In this document: one piece after another, positions 35,500-44,259 of the stretch
Layout of the letters: the number at the start of each line of letters is the position of its first letter
How positions within the stretch are numbered: the first letter of the stretch is position 1
Translations under genes and position numbers: made by a program
NCBI GenBank assembly: GCA_035308965.1
Contig: DATGFN010000052.1
Coordinates: 365,396 to 429,395, forward strand
Length of the DNA: 64,000 nucleotides
Source: DASYXZ01 sp035308965
Lineage (GTDB): Bacteria; Acidobacteriota; Terriglobia; UBA7540
Direction: 5' to 3'
The notes under the pieces: generated by a model
Seen by the model: only the letters and a program-made list of their open reading frames with translations
What the model was told of the DNA's origin: nothing
The model's database searches: none

Positions 35500-36192
35500 C
35501 TATCTGTGCCCACCACCATGACCGCCTCTACCGTGTCCACCTCCGCCAGAGGAATGTCCGCCACCGCCGAATGAATGGCCACCACCTCCGGAGCTATGCC
35601 CGCCACCACCGAAGGAACGGCCACCTCCGCCGATACTACGACCGCCGCCACCAAAGGCATGTCCGCCACCGCTGAAGGATCGGCCACTGAAGTTACGTCC
35701 GCCTCCGCCGTAGCCACGCCCGCCGTAGTAGCCGCGTCCACCATAGTAACCACGCCCACCGTAGTACCCACCGCCACCGTAGAAGTGGCGCCGGCCCCCA
35801 CCCCACGGCCCGACACCAATAAAGAATCCGCCCGAAAACCAGCTAGGCCCGTAATAACCATAGGGTGCGCAGGCGTAAGGGTAATAGGAGTAGTAGCCAT
35901 AAGGGCACACGGGAGGCGGGCCCGGATCCACATAAGCCGGGTTCCCGTCGCCCTCGTCATAGTTATAGTTATAGCCTTGATCCGGGTAAGCCTGATTCGG
36001 ATTGCCATAACTCTGATTTCCGTACCCCTGATCCCGCCCCTGGTAGCCTGGATTCGGGTTTCCGTACCCCGGATTCTGGTAGCCAGGATTGCCGTAACCA
36101 GGGTTTCCGTTCGGATCCTGCCCTTGGGCGTAGATTAATGGTGCAACCATCAAGCCTATTCCCAAAATAGTTAATAGTTTTATGAATCTCAT
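35500..36192 (-). CDS. Glycine-rich exported repeat protein
   Basis: 230 residues from ATG 36192, chosen for GGAGGAGG upstream and the signal peptide MRFIKLLTILGIGLMVAPLIYA. Three zones follow: an N-terminal PGYGNPGYQNPGYGNPNPGY-type repeat, a Tyr/Pro/Cys stretch (CPYGYYSYYPYACAPYGYYG), and a C-terminal run of YYGGRG and SFGGGGHSSGGGGH repeats rich in Gly, Tyr and His. No enzymatic motif is seen. Such composition suggests a disordered surface or matrix protein, perhaps metal-binding through its many His residues. The frame stays open upstream to 36663 without stops, but that part lacks signal or repeat character. Confidence 0.8.
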   Translation of the reverse strand: MRFIKLLTILGIGLMVAPLIYAQGQDPNGNPGYGNPGYQNPGYGNPNPGYQGRDQGYGNQSYGNPNQAYPDQGYNYNYDEGDGNPAYVDPGPPPVCPYGYYSYYPYACAPYGYYGPSWFSGGFFIGVGPWGGGRRHFYGGGGYYGGRGYYGGRGYYGGRGYGGGGRNFSGRSFSGGGHAFGGGGRSIGGGGRSFGGGGHSSGGGGHSFGGGGHSSGGGGHGRGGHGGGHR

Positions 36193-37413
36193 TTGATGCC
36201 TCCTCCGAGCCTTCACCTTGCCTAATCCCAACCTGGTATAGGGCAACTGTATGGCCAAACCGCCTGGCTCAAAAGGGCGATATTTCATGTAGTTAGGAAA
36301 ACAAACGAAAGCGCTACGATGGGGGTGGTGGTGGTCTCCGTATAGGGTTGGTGGTTTTCGGCCTAGGGTAGTGCGTCTCGGGGGTGCATACGGCCCGACA
36401 ATTTTTGGCGGGGTGTAGGCAACCCACCTCACTAATGGTGCCTGAGCGTATCCTTTTGCCTGACTTCCGATAAGCCCTGGTAATATGAGGCCGCCTTCTG
36501 CCCGATCGCTTGATGGCGCGGCAAGCTTACCGGTCGTTCCGTCCGCCGCGCCCAGTCCTTCGCAGATTGATTGCTCCGGTTCGGACTCGCCGACCGCCAA
36601 CTGATGATAGGTCGCCTTGATTTGTAGTCCTCTAATCGGCGAGTCGCGCAGAAATCGGTTCATGATGTCTGCGAGCGGGGGGCAACACTTCTCTTGAGGT
36701 AAGTTTTTTGATGTGAGTCATTCTCCCCAATGCTGGAATGAATGTGCCGGTGAGGGAAACTAAGTTCAGAGCGGCAGACATCCCGGCCAGGAACGTCGGC
36801 ATGTCTGCGCACGCCGATTGGTTTACCTTGCCATTGAAGCACCGGAGAGCCCTTCTCGCCATTTCAGACATCCCCCCAGTTGGGGCAAGAATGGGGCAGG
36901 AATCCCATTTCAAAAAAATCTTCAGTCAAAAAAAGGTTTGGTAACCCACCCAATTTCATACACATAAAATTTTCCGTTCACCAAGTTACGTTGGTTGCCA
37001 TGGTGACGTTTGTGCCTGACGTGCTTAATTGTTTTGGCAATCGGATCTTGGTCTACTCTCTGTGGTGTGCTCGCGCGGGGGAGAGCTAGCGCTTAAGTGG
37101 CTGGACGAAATCAAAGCTAGCGAAGACAACTCGACGAACGAAGCCGGAATGTCCTTTAGAATCAGCAAAAAGATCACATGACGCACCCTGTTCCCGTTTG
37201 TTATAAGACGGAAATTGGAAACTCGAAAATGGAAGCTGGAAACTCGGAACTGGAAAATGGAAACTGGACACCGGAAGATGGGAGCTAGTCACACCCATTT
37301 AGGGTGTCCAGTTTCCATTTCCTAATTTCCATTTTCCTTTTCTTCAAGATTTGGGAACATTTTTGTCCGGCCTGCGTAGTAGGTGGTGATAGGTAGAAGA
37401 GGAGTCATTCGCG
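36193..37413. other. Long intergenic region without a supported gene
   Basis: 1.2 kb with only short open frames in several directions. The minus frame of the glycine-rich gene remains open to 36663. The right third holds an inverted GGAAACT-word array (37210-37340). The base composition is less GC-rich than the neighbours between 36880 and 37060. No tRNA, rRNA or known riboswitch shape was recognised. Confidence 0.6.
37210..37340. repeat. GGAAACT-word inverted array
   Basis: The left arm repeats GGAAACT/GGAAAATGG words (37210-37272); the right arm repeats TTTCCATTT words (37303-37340). The inner 14 bases GGAAACTGGACACC (37259-37272) and GGTGTCCAGTTTCC (37303-37316) pair perfectly around a 30-base centre. 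The plan is the same as the GATTGAC and GTGGCAAGT arrays, with a third unrelated word. Confidence 0.8.
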
Positions 37414-37614
37414 ATGCTCAAATTCCTTCTGTGGTGCATCCTGTTGGTACTCTGCTGGCCGGTGGCTTTGTTGGCCTTGGTCCTCTATCCGCTGGTTTGG
37501 GTTCTTCTGCTCCCATTTCGGATTGTGGGAATCGCCGTGGGAGGGGTGCTGGAGTTTCTCTGGGCAATCGTGACGCTGCCTGCCAGGATCCTCGGGTCGC
37601 CGCGGCGGGCTTGA
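37414..37614 (+). CDS. Small hydrophobic membrane protein
   Basis: 66 residues. Two predicted TM segments almost without gap (FLLWCILLVLCWPVALLALV, then VWVLLLPFRIVGIAVGGVL) and a short basic tail GSPRRA. GAAGAGGAG lies upstream of the ATG. It does not belong to a family I recognise. It precedes a pair of exported proteins on the same strand. Confidence 0.7.
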   Translation: MLKFLLWCILLVLCWPVALLALVLYPLVWVLLLPFRIVGIAVGGVLEFLWAIVTLPARILGSPRRA

Positions 37615-37711
37615 AGGGCGGAGGCTAAAATTTATTGGAACTCTTCCGCCGCTGATTTCGTTACTTGTTTCGAGTGGCACAAATCGAGAGTGAAAAAAGA
37701 CGAGGTGAGCC

Positions 37712-38293
37712 GTGACAAAAAAAATGATCTTGCTGGCGGGGATGGTTCTGGCGATGGCCGCATCGGTTATGGCCGCGCCTCCCGATCAATGGATTCACGT
37801 TCGCGTGGTCAGCGCTGACGCCAAGGGTGAGAGCGTTCGAGTCAATATCCCCATGTCATTCGCGGAAAAAATTCTTCCCACCATTTGCGCCGAAAAATTT
37901 CATGAGGGCAAAGTGAGATTCGATGATCACTTCAACGACGTCGATCTGCGAACCATTTTCGAGGCCATCAAATCTACTCCGGACAACGAGTTCGTCACCG
38001 TAAAAAGCAGAGACGAGGACGTCCACGTGGCGAAGTCAGGAGGGAATTTGCTGATCAAGGTTCATGAGAGACACAACTACAAACATGGCCAAAAAGTGGA
38101 AGACGGTCAGAACGTGGATGTAAAAGTTCCATTGGTCGTCGTCCAGGCCTTGCTTTCCGGAAAGAAGGATGAGTTGGACATCATGGCAGGCATCCGCGCT
38201 TTAAGCGCTCTCGGCAATGTGGACCTGGTCAACGTGAATGACGGCGAACAGACCGTGCGCGTTTGGACCGACACCAGCAGTTCATCTGAATAA
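37712..38293 (+). CDS. Exported protein, first of a paralogous pair
   Basis: 193 residues from GTG 37712 (GACGAGGTGAGCC upstream). Signal peptide MILLAGMVLAMAASVMA. The mature part opens WIHVRVVSADAKGESVRVNI, a beta-hairpin opening, and later has EFVTVKSRDEDVHVAKSGG and VDVKVPLVVVQALL. The next gene repeats this plan (VRVSVVEKRQNGEHVHVFVP, TLVEVTSPDEHVKISKQGN, VHVSFPVGVVQTVV), so the two arose by duplication. No enzymatic motif; function unknown. The genes are 12 bases apart and surely co-transcribed. Confidence 0.82.
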   Translation: MTKKMILLAGMVLAMAASVMAAPPDQWIHVRVVSADAKGESVRVNIPMSFAEKILPTICAEKFHEGKVRFDDHFNDVDLRTIFEAIKSTPDNEFVTVKSRDEDVHVAKSGGNLLIKVHERHNYKHGQKVEDGQNVDVKVPLVVVQALLSGKKDELDIMAGIRALSALGNVDLVNVNDGEQTVRVWTDTSSSSE

Positions 38294-38305
38294 TGAGGTG
38301 AAACT

Positions 38306-38764
38306 ATGAATCCGGTGGCGATTAAACTTTCAAGCGTGGCATTGTTGGGGGCAGCGTCTTTGGCGGGCACGGCGGGCGTGATCACTTATAACGCCGGCGC
38401 TGTGAGGGTCTCCGTGGTGGAGAAACGTCAGAACGGCGAACACGTTCATGTTTTCGTTCCGGCCATCGTGATCCCCATGGCCATGGGATTTATCCCGGCC
38501 AAACATTTCCACGTGCACGACAAGGACACGCACCAATGGCTGCCTATTCTCAAGGCAGTGAGCCAGGAACTGGAGCGCTGCCCGGACGCGACCCTGGTGG
38601 AAGTGACGAGCCCGGATGAGCACGTGAAGATCAGCAAGCAGGGCAATTCTCTTTACATCGATGTGGACGATCCGGGCGAGACCGTTCACGTGTCGTTTCC
38701 GGTGGGCGTGGTCCAAACCGTGGTCAATAAACTGGAGGCCGCCAACACCAGTCCGCCCGTATAA
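38306..38764 (+). CDS. Exported protein, second of a paralogous pair
   Basis: 152 residues with a hydrophobic N-terminus (VALLGAASLAGTAGVITY) that may be a signal anchor. Shares with its upstream neighbour the order beta-hairpin, His-rich middle (AKHFHVHDKDTHQWLP), the stretch VEVTSPDEHVKISKQGNSLY, and a final VSFPVGVVQTVVNKL. TGAGGTGAAACT precedes the ATG. Function not known. It converges on the GIDE-domain gene. Confidence 0.8.
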   Translation: MNPVAIKLSSVALLGAASLAGTAGVITYNAGAVRVSVVEKRQNGEHVHVFVPAIVIPMAMGFIPAKHFHVHDKDTHQWLPILKAVSQELERCPDATLVEVTSPDEHVKISKQGNSLYIDVDDPGETVHVSFPVGVVQTVVNKLEAANTSPPV

Positions 38765-38815
38765 GATGGCGCCGTCGATGGATGTTCCGCGCAATGCCGC
38801 CGCCGTCCGTTTCCG

Positions 38816-39739
38816 CTACAGCATTCCGCGAGTGTGAAGTCCATACGCCACCGCGCCGATCATGAGGACAGCCCCAAGAAAAATCATGAGGAAAGCTTTG
38901 CGGCCCAGGCTTTTTTCGATTTGCCCCTCAGACTTATTCGTCACCAGGAAAGTCTTTTCGTTTTGCCCCTTCATAATGACGTTGCGGTCGTGCTCGTCTT
39001 TGGGCGCCGGGTTTTCCGCGCATGTGCCGAGAACGTTGCAGTCGCGTTCTGCCAGCAAACAATGCTCCGTGAAGCGGTATCTCTGAGTATCGCCAAAACT
39101 GAGATTCACTCCTCCTCCGCTCAATGAAATTCCCATCGAACCGAGTTTTTGGGTCATTCCCAGCACCTTGCCTGCGGCCTGTGCTCCGGGCACATTCAGG
39201 GAATTGAGTGCGGCTATGGCTTTGGAATTATCGTTGAGGTAAGCACGCAGATCCTGATCAGACGGTCCTGGAACCCCCAGTGAGGGTTCAACGAACCGGG
39301 TGAGATCGACCACCCCTCCTGACTCAGCCTGAAATGTGCGCAGCACGTCATATTCTGCCTGGTGTGGATTCACCAGCACTTTGGCGGTGCCATCGTCGAG
39401 AAGGAAATTCCGCTCCTCGCTGTCGGTCCGCACCGTTTCCCATTCGCTGCTTTTTTCCTTTTTCACATATTTCTCAACCTGCACTCGATAGTAGTAGCAA
39501 GGGACCCCTGTCAAGGGGCTGGTAAGGCGGTCGCCGCCAGTCGCCTTTCCGCGCACGTGAACCAGGCCCATGGGAATGCTGCGAACGGGAGCGATGGGCG
39601 TATCTTCCAGGAGGCGATACTCCCGGTAAGTCCTGAAGCCCACAAAAAACAAGATGATACCAATCAGGAAGACAATTACGAAAATAGCGAAAGGCGGCGA
39701 CCCGCTCCAATTTGTGATGGCTGCGAAAGGGATGGTCAT
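38816..39739 (-). CDS. GIDE-domain membrane protein
   Basis: 307 residues with one TM at each end (FAIFVIVFLIGIILFFVGF, about 17-35; FLMIFLGAVLMIGAVAYGL near the C-terminus). Between them: VRGKATGGDRLTSPLTGVPC and YYYRVQVEKYVKKEK, then the late RYRFTEHCLLAERDCNVLGTC, which match the GIDE domain of eukaryotic mitochondrial E3 ligase MUL1/MULAN. No RING finger is present, as in bacterial GIDE proteins, so ligase activity is not implied. GAGGATGCCTC precedes the ATG. Confidence 0.82.
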   Translation of the reverse strand: MTIPFAAITNWSGSPPFAIFVIVFLIGIILFFVGFRTYREYRLLEDTPIAPVRSIPMGLVHVRGKATGGDRLTSPLTGVPCYYYRVQVEKYVKKEKSSEWETVRTDSEERNFLLDDGTAKVLVNPHQAEYDVLRTFQAESGGVVDLTRFVEPSLGVPGPSDQDLRAYLNDNSKAIAALNSLNVPGAQAAGKVLGMTQKLGSMGISLSGGGVNLSFGDTQRYRFTEHCLLAERDCNVLGTCAENPAPKDEHDRNVIMKGQNEKTFLVTNKSEGQIEKSLGRKAFLMIFLGAVLMIGAVAYGLHTRGML

Positions 39740-39905
39740 GAGGCATCCTCACTTGGAAAAATCGTTTGATCGGGTGACGGATTGTTGCAGGTCGATTCTA
39801 CTTCACTTGTCAATTTCGCGAGACCTAATTCATGTTATTTGGTCCATGATAAAGTAATTGCTGAAGAAAGAATCGAAGCAAGTTGTGTTTGATCGACGTG
39901 CATTT

Positions 39906-41243
39906 ATGATTGATCTGAATCGGAAATCGATGGCAATAGTTGCCGGCGCTTTGCTCGCGCTTGGTTACCTGGGGCTGGCTCTTGCCCGGCCTGGCCGAGG
40001 CGACGACAAAACGCCCTCGCAGCCTGTGATCTTCACTGACTATCGAGGGGAAAATCCGGGCGTTGTGCACAAGATTACGCCGGCGGATTTGCCGGAGCCG
40101 TTCGCCACCCCCTCGGTGGATAATGGCCCTCAACTCGTGCGCAGGCCTCCTGACGCATGGCCCAAAGCGCCCAAAGGTTTCAAAGTCGAGTTGTACGCCG
40201 CGGGTTTGGAGAACCCAAGGTTGATTCGAGCCGCGCCCAATGGCGACTTGTTTCTCGCCGAAAGCGAGCCTGGCCGGATAAAAGTCCTGAGGGGAATCGA
40301 CAAGGGCGGGCGGGCGGAGAAAATTGAAATTTTCGCCGCCGGACTGCGAAAGCCTTTTGGAATTGCGTTCTATCCGCCGGGGCCTAATCCAAAGTTTTTG
40401 TATGTTGGCAACACGGATTCCGTGGTCCGTTTCCCCTATGAAAATGGCGACTTGAAAGCGAGAGGCCCCGAGCAAGTCATCATCCCGGATTTGCCCGGCG
40501 GGGGCCATCTTCGCGGAGGGGGGCACTGGACACGCGACATCGCTTTCTCCCGCGACGGGAAAGAAATGTTCGTCTCCGTCGGGTCCAATTCCAACGTGGA
40601 CGATTCGGATAACAATCCCATTGAATTTCACCGCGCTGACATTCTGGTGGCCGACCCCGATGGATCGGACCTGCGCATTTACGCCCGGGGCATCCGTAAT
40701 CCCGTGGGCATTGCCGTGCAGCCGGAGACGGGCGATTTGTGGGCGTCGGTAAACGAGCGCGACGGACTGGGCGACAATCTTCCTCCCGATTATATCACCC
40801 GGGTTCACGAGGGCGGCTTCTACGGTTGGCCCTGGTTTTATATCGGAGGACATCTGGACCCCCGGCACAAAGGAAAACATCCGGAGTTGAAGAACAAGGT
40901 CATTGTCCCGGACGTGCTCTTGGAGCCCCACAACGCCTCACTCGAAATGCTGTTTTACGAAGGGGCCCAGTTTCCGGCCGAATATCACGGTGATGTTTTC
41001 GCCGCCGAGCATGGCTCCTGGAATAAGGCCGCAAGGACAGGATACGAAGTGATTCGCGTCCCGGTAAAGAACGGCCGTGCCAGTGGCAGCTATGAGGACT
41101 TTCTCACCGGTTTCGTAACTCCGACCGGTGGCGTCTGGGGCCGGCCAGTGGGAGTGGCGGTGGCAGCGGACGGCTCGCTGATGGTGACGGATGACGGCTC
41201 CGACTCCGTCTGGCGCGTGAGCTACTCCGGCGCTTCGAAGTAA
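39906..41243 (+). CDS. Sorbosone/glucose dehydrogenase-like exported protein
   Basis: 445 residues from ATG 39906; a TTG at 39858 would add 16 residues and cannot be excluded since neither has a strong RBS. Signal peptide (MAIVAGALLALGYLGLALA). The mature part is a PQQ-type six-bladed propeller: GFKVELYAAGLENPRLIRAA, LFLAESEPGRIKVL, FGIAFYPPGPNPKFLYVGN, HWTRDIAFSRDGKEMFVSVG, RGIRNPVGIAVQPETGDLWA and GFYGWPWFYIGGH are characteristic. Family members oxidise aldose sugars or sorbosone in the periplasm; the substrate here is unknown. Ends DDGSDSVWRVSY. Confidence 0.88.
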   Translation: MIDLNRKSMAIVAGALLALGYLGLALARPGRGDDKTPSQPVIFTDYRGENPGVVHKITPADLPEPFATPSVDNGPQLVRRPPDAWPKAPKGFKVELYAAGLENPRLIRAAPNGDLFLAESEPGRIKVLRGIDKGGRAEKIEIFAAGLRKPFGIAFYPPGPNPKFLYVGNTDSVVRFPYENGDLKARGPEQVIIPDLPGGGHLRGGGHWTRDIAFSRDGKEMFVSVGSNSNVDDSDNNPIEFHRADILVADPDGSDLRIYARGIRNPVGIAVQPETGDLWASVNERDGLGDNLPPDYITRVHEGGFYGWPWFYIGGHLDPRHKGKHPELKNKVIVPDVLLEPHNASLEMLFYEGAQFPAEYHGDVFAAEHGSWNKAARTGYEVIRVPVKNGRASGSYEDFLTGFVTPTGGVWGRPVGVAVAADGSLMVTDDGSDSVWRVSYSGASK

Positions 41244-41273
41244 TATTTTTCCATAGAGATTTTATCAATTGAT

Positions 41274-42797
41274 TTGGGGCGCGCGAGGCGACGCGGCCCG
41301 GGCCAGTTTAAGTGTACGGAGGAGGAAGCCATCGACGGACGCCATATCGTACGCTTGGGAAGTGTGAAAGACGCCGGGCATTTTCTTGGTCACCTTGATT
41401 CCTTGCGCCTCACGCTTCCTTTCGACCGGGAACTTGCCCGGGACGCAACTTCACCCTTGGCTTCTCCTCTCGTCCGCGGCAGCCTCAAGATCGGAAACCG
41501 CATCGCGATTCATCCCATGGAAGGATGGGACGGCACGGCCGACGGAAACCCGACCGAAAGCACTTTCCGTCGCTGGCGTAATTTTGGGCGCAGCGGCGCC
41601 AAGCTGATCTGGGGCGGGGAAGCTGTGGCGGTTCGCCATGACGGGCGCGCCAATCCGAATCAGCTCCTCATGACCCCGCACTCTCGCGACGCCCTGGCGC
41701 GCCTGCGAACAACGCTGATTGAAGAACATCGCAGGACGACCGGCGGTGACGGCGGTTTGCTGATTGGCCTTCAACTCACTCACTCGGGGCGTTACGCCAA
41801 GCCCAATGCCAAGGATAAGCCCGAGCCCCGGATTCTCTACCACCATCCCATCCTCGACCGGCGGCTGCGCCTGCCTGCTGATTACCCATTGCTTACAGAC
41901 GGAGAAGTTCGAGGAATTATTGAGGACTTTCATCGCGCCGCCCGCGCCGCCGCCGAGCTCGGTTTTGATTTTGTCGATATCAAACACTGCCACGGATATC
42001 TTGGCCACGAATTTTTGAGCGCCCACACGCGGGAAGGAAATTACGGGGGCAGCTTTGAAAATCGCACCCGCTTTTTGCGCGAGGTGGTGGAGGGCATACG
42101 TTCCGCGGCCCCGGATTTGCGCATTGGCGTGCGTCTCTCGGCTTACGACTCGATCCCATTTCGGCCCGACCCTGCACTCTCCTCGCCCGGCAAATTGGGG
42201 CCCGGAATTCCCGAGCCTTTTGACTCATTGATTCCTTATCGATGGGGATTTGGGGTTGACCCACAAAATCCAATCCTTCCCGACCTTACTGAAACCTATC
42301 AGTTTCTTTCACTGCTCGAGAAACTGGAAATTCAGATGGTGAATATCACCGCGGGCTCGCCCTACTATTGTCCACACGTCCAGCGCCCCGCGCTCTTTCC
42401 GCCTTCAGACGGGTACCAGCCTCCCTGCGATCCGCTGGTGGGAGTCGCTCAAATGATGGAGGCAACCCGACAGTTGAAGGAGCGATTTCCCAACTTGGTC
42501 TTCGTGGGGACTGGTTACACCTACTTGCAGGACTTCCTGCCGCACGTCGCCCAGGCCGCGGTGCGCGAAGGGTGGGTGGATTGCGTAGGTCTGGGGCGCA
42601 TGGTTTTGACTTATCCCGAGCAGCTCTGGGACATTTTGCAGGGCAAGACAATTCAGCATAAAAGAATCTGCCGAACATTCAGCGATTGCACAACCGCGCC
42701 CCGCAATGGATTGCCCTCCGGTTGCTATCCGCTCGACGATTATTATAAGAAGTCTGAATTCGCCAGTCGCTTGAAAGAGGTTAAGAAAAGGATTTGA
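41274..42797 (+). CDS. Old Yellow Enzyme-type NADH:flavin oxidoreductase
   Basis: Up to 507 residues; the true start is uncertain. TTG 41274 has no RBS; GGAGGAGG at about 41318-41325 points to a start near 41331-41364 (GTG 41364 is in frame). FMN-binding TIM barrel: RIAIHPMEGWDG, then GGLLIGLQLTHSGRYAKP with the conserved Gln/His, GFDFVDIKHCHGYLGHEFLS and ENRTRFLREVVEGIRSAAPD. A 'QMVNITAGSPYYCP' stretch and VGTGYTYLQDFLPHVA close the barrel. Family members reduce activated alkenes or act in aromatic and amine metabolism; the substrate cannot be named. Same strand as the sorbosone-type gene, 30 bases downstream. Confidence 0.88.
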   Translation: MGRARRRGPGQFKCTEEEAIDGRHIVRLGSVKDAGHFLGHLDSLRLTLPFDRELARDATSPLASPLVRGSLKIGNRIAIHPMEGWDGTADGNPTESTFRRWRNFGRSGAKLIWGGEAVAVRHDGRANPNQLLMTPHSRDALARLRTTLIEEHRRTTGGDGGLLIGLQLTHSGRYAKPNAKDKPEPRILYHHPILDRRLRLPADYPLLTDGEVRGIIEDFHRAARAAAELGFDFVDIKHCHGYLGHEFLSAHTREGNYGGSFENRTRFLREVVEGIRSAAPDLRIGVRLSAYDSIPFRPDPALSSPGKLGPGIPEPFDSLIPYRWGFGVDPQNPILPDLTETYQFLSLLEKLEIQMVNITAGSPYYCPHVQRPALFPPSDGYQPPCDPLVGVAQMMEATRQLKERFPNLVFVGTGYTYLQDFLPHVAQAAVREGWVDCVGLGRMVLTYPEQLWDILQGKTIQHKRICRTFSDCTTAPRNGLPSGCYPLDDYYKKSEFASRLKEVKKRI

Positions 42798-42826
42798 CGG
42801 AGTCCAGCTAATTTCGACGCAGGATT

Positions 42827-43657
42827 CTATTGGAGCAGGGAAAGTTCTCTGGCGTACAACCCATTGTGGGGGAATTCGCGGGCCAGGCTGCTGAGTAATT
42901 CGCGCGCTCTGTTCTTATCCTTATCTCGCAAAGCCGCTACCGCGAGCAGGAGGCGGGCAAAGGGAAGCAGGAAATGACCTTTGTCCGCCGTTAGTTTGAG
43001 CTTGGCGATGCCCTGTTCCTTGTCCGCACGCGCACCGTAGATTCGAAGCAGCCACCTGACCGGAGCGGCATTCAGGCCCAGCATGTAGTTTTCGACTCCT
43101 GTCGCCAAATAGGCGTCATAGCGGGTCGGATCAGTGGCGAGCAATTTGTCGGACAGAGTCCCCGCGCTCTTCATGTAACTCAGTGAAGCAAGATACCGCT
43201 TATCAATCAGGCCCACGTAGTCGGAACGCAGCCCGAGGTTCAAGGTCTTGGCGAACAGAGCGTTCGAGTCATTGGGTGAGCGTGCGAGGATGGCGTCCGC
43301 CAACTGGTCGCTTTGCAGCAGGGCGTTTTCAAATTGCTGGCGCGCCGCAGGGTCGGGCGTCAACTGGGAAATCTTTTTGAATTTTTCGTCATTCACAAAT
43401 AGTTCGGATTGCAGCACGCCCAGGCGATCGAACTCGGCAAACAAATAGGCAGCGGCATCTGAGGATGGCGCGAGCGGGTCCTGGGGATGCAAGCGTTCCC
43501 ATTCGTGAAAGGTTTTGTGCGCCTCGGCAAATTGAAGGTCATACATCTGGTGATAACCTGCTTCGAGGGTCGGAGAGACATCCGCGGATTCGGAGGGAGG
43601 CGTCGCCCCCTGCGCCAGGACAAGACAAAGCGCGTGAATGAAGAGATGGACCATCAA
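42827..43657 (-). CDS. TPR-like exported protein
   Basis: 276 residues. Signal peptide MMVHLFIHALCLVLAQG. Helical hairpins follow: EAGYHQMYDLQFAEAHKTFH, DQLADAILARSPNDSNALFA, DAYLATGVENYMLGLN, and FARLLLAVAALRDKDKNRAR with LAREFPHNGLYARELSLLQ, which resemble tetratricopeptide units. No partner is evident from the convergent Old Yellow Enzyme gene. Probably a periplasmic adaptor; function unknown. Confidence 0.82.
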   Translation of the reverse strand: MMVHLFIHALCLVLAQGATPPSESADVSPTLEAGYHQMYDLQFAEAHKTFHEWERLHPQDPLAPSSDAAAYLFAEFDRLGVLQSELFVNDEKFKKISQLTPDPAARQQFENALLQSDQLADAILARSPNDSNALFAKTLNLGLRSDYVGLIDKRYLASLSYMKSAGTLSDKLLATDPTRYDAYLATGVENYMLGLNAAPVRWLLRIYGARADKEQGIAKLKLTADKGHFLLPFARLLLAVAALRDKDKNRARELLSSLAREFPHNGLYARELSLLQ

Positions 43658-43947
43658 CCGATCTCTGGCGAAACTCTATTCGATAAACCCATTTCAGCAG
43701 CCCGGACAATTCATTTGATGCAATGCAATCCCGGAAGGCCAGGGATGCGAGCTTTCGAGATTGTCAAGATTCTGTCAAAAGAGTCCCTCTTCGAGGTTTG
43801 CGACTCGCTGAGATTAGCGCCAAAAGAATAGGTTTTCCATCATTCGGGAGAAAAAATCGATAGGAATGAGCTGCTTGGTAACAAGCCGCCATCACTTCTT
43901 GTCATCGCCAGGTCCTTCGAGTAGAATCCTCCGCCACGGAGGTCAAA

Positions 43948-44211
43948 GTGCCGGTACAAATCACAGGGGTCTTACCCAGGCAACTCGACAGTATCGTAAG
44001 AAAGGTTCTCCATCAAATGCTTGACGCGAGACCGCAGGAATTCCTGGTTGAAATCTCGCGGCCGCACGCTGAACTGATCGTCCACTTTCAAGGCCCCTTG
44101 GAAAAAAGGCTGAAGTTTAATGGAACGTTTGAGACTGAAGTCGCGCGTGAACTCCAGGCAGTGGTCGGCGAAATCATCGATGAAGAGTTTGGGCCCATTC
44201 AAAAGCCGTAG
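43948..44211 (+). CDS. Conserved small protein of unknown function
   Basis: 87 residues from GTG 43948 with CGGAGGTCAAA upstream. Mixed alpha/beta with no TM or signal; ITGVLPRQLDSIVRKVLHQM and RPHAELIVHFQGPLEKRLKF are the clearest stretches. The Kir-channel gene follows within 50 bases on the same strand, so they may form a two-gene unit. Not recognised. Confidence 0.65.
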   Translation: MPVQITGVLPRQLDSIVRKVLHQMLDARPQEFLVEISRPHAELIVHFQGPLEKRLKFNGTFETEVARELQAVVGEIIDEEFGPIQKP

Positions 44212-44259
44212 TAATTGTTGTATCCTTCCGCAAAGATTTCATCTAATACCCCTAGGCCC

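Noticed and set aside
35496..36138. Ala/Val/Thr-rich ORFs on both strands over the glycine-rich gene
   Set aside because: Low-complexity shadows of Gly codons; no signal peptide or RBS.
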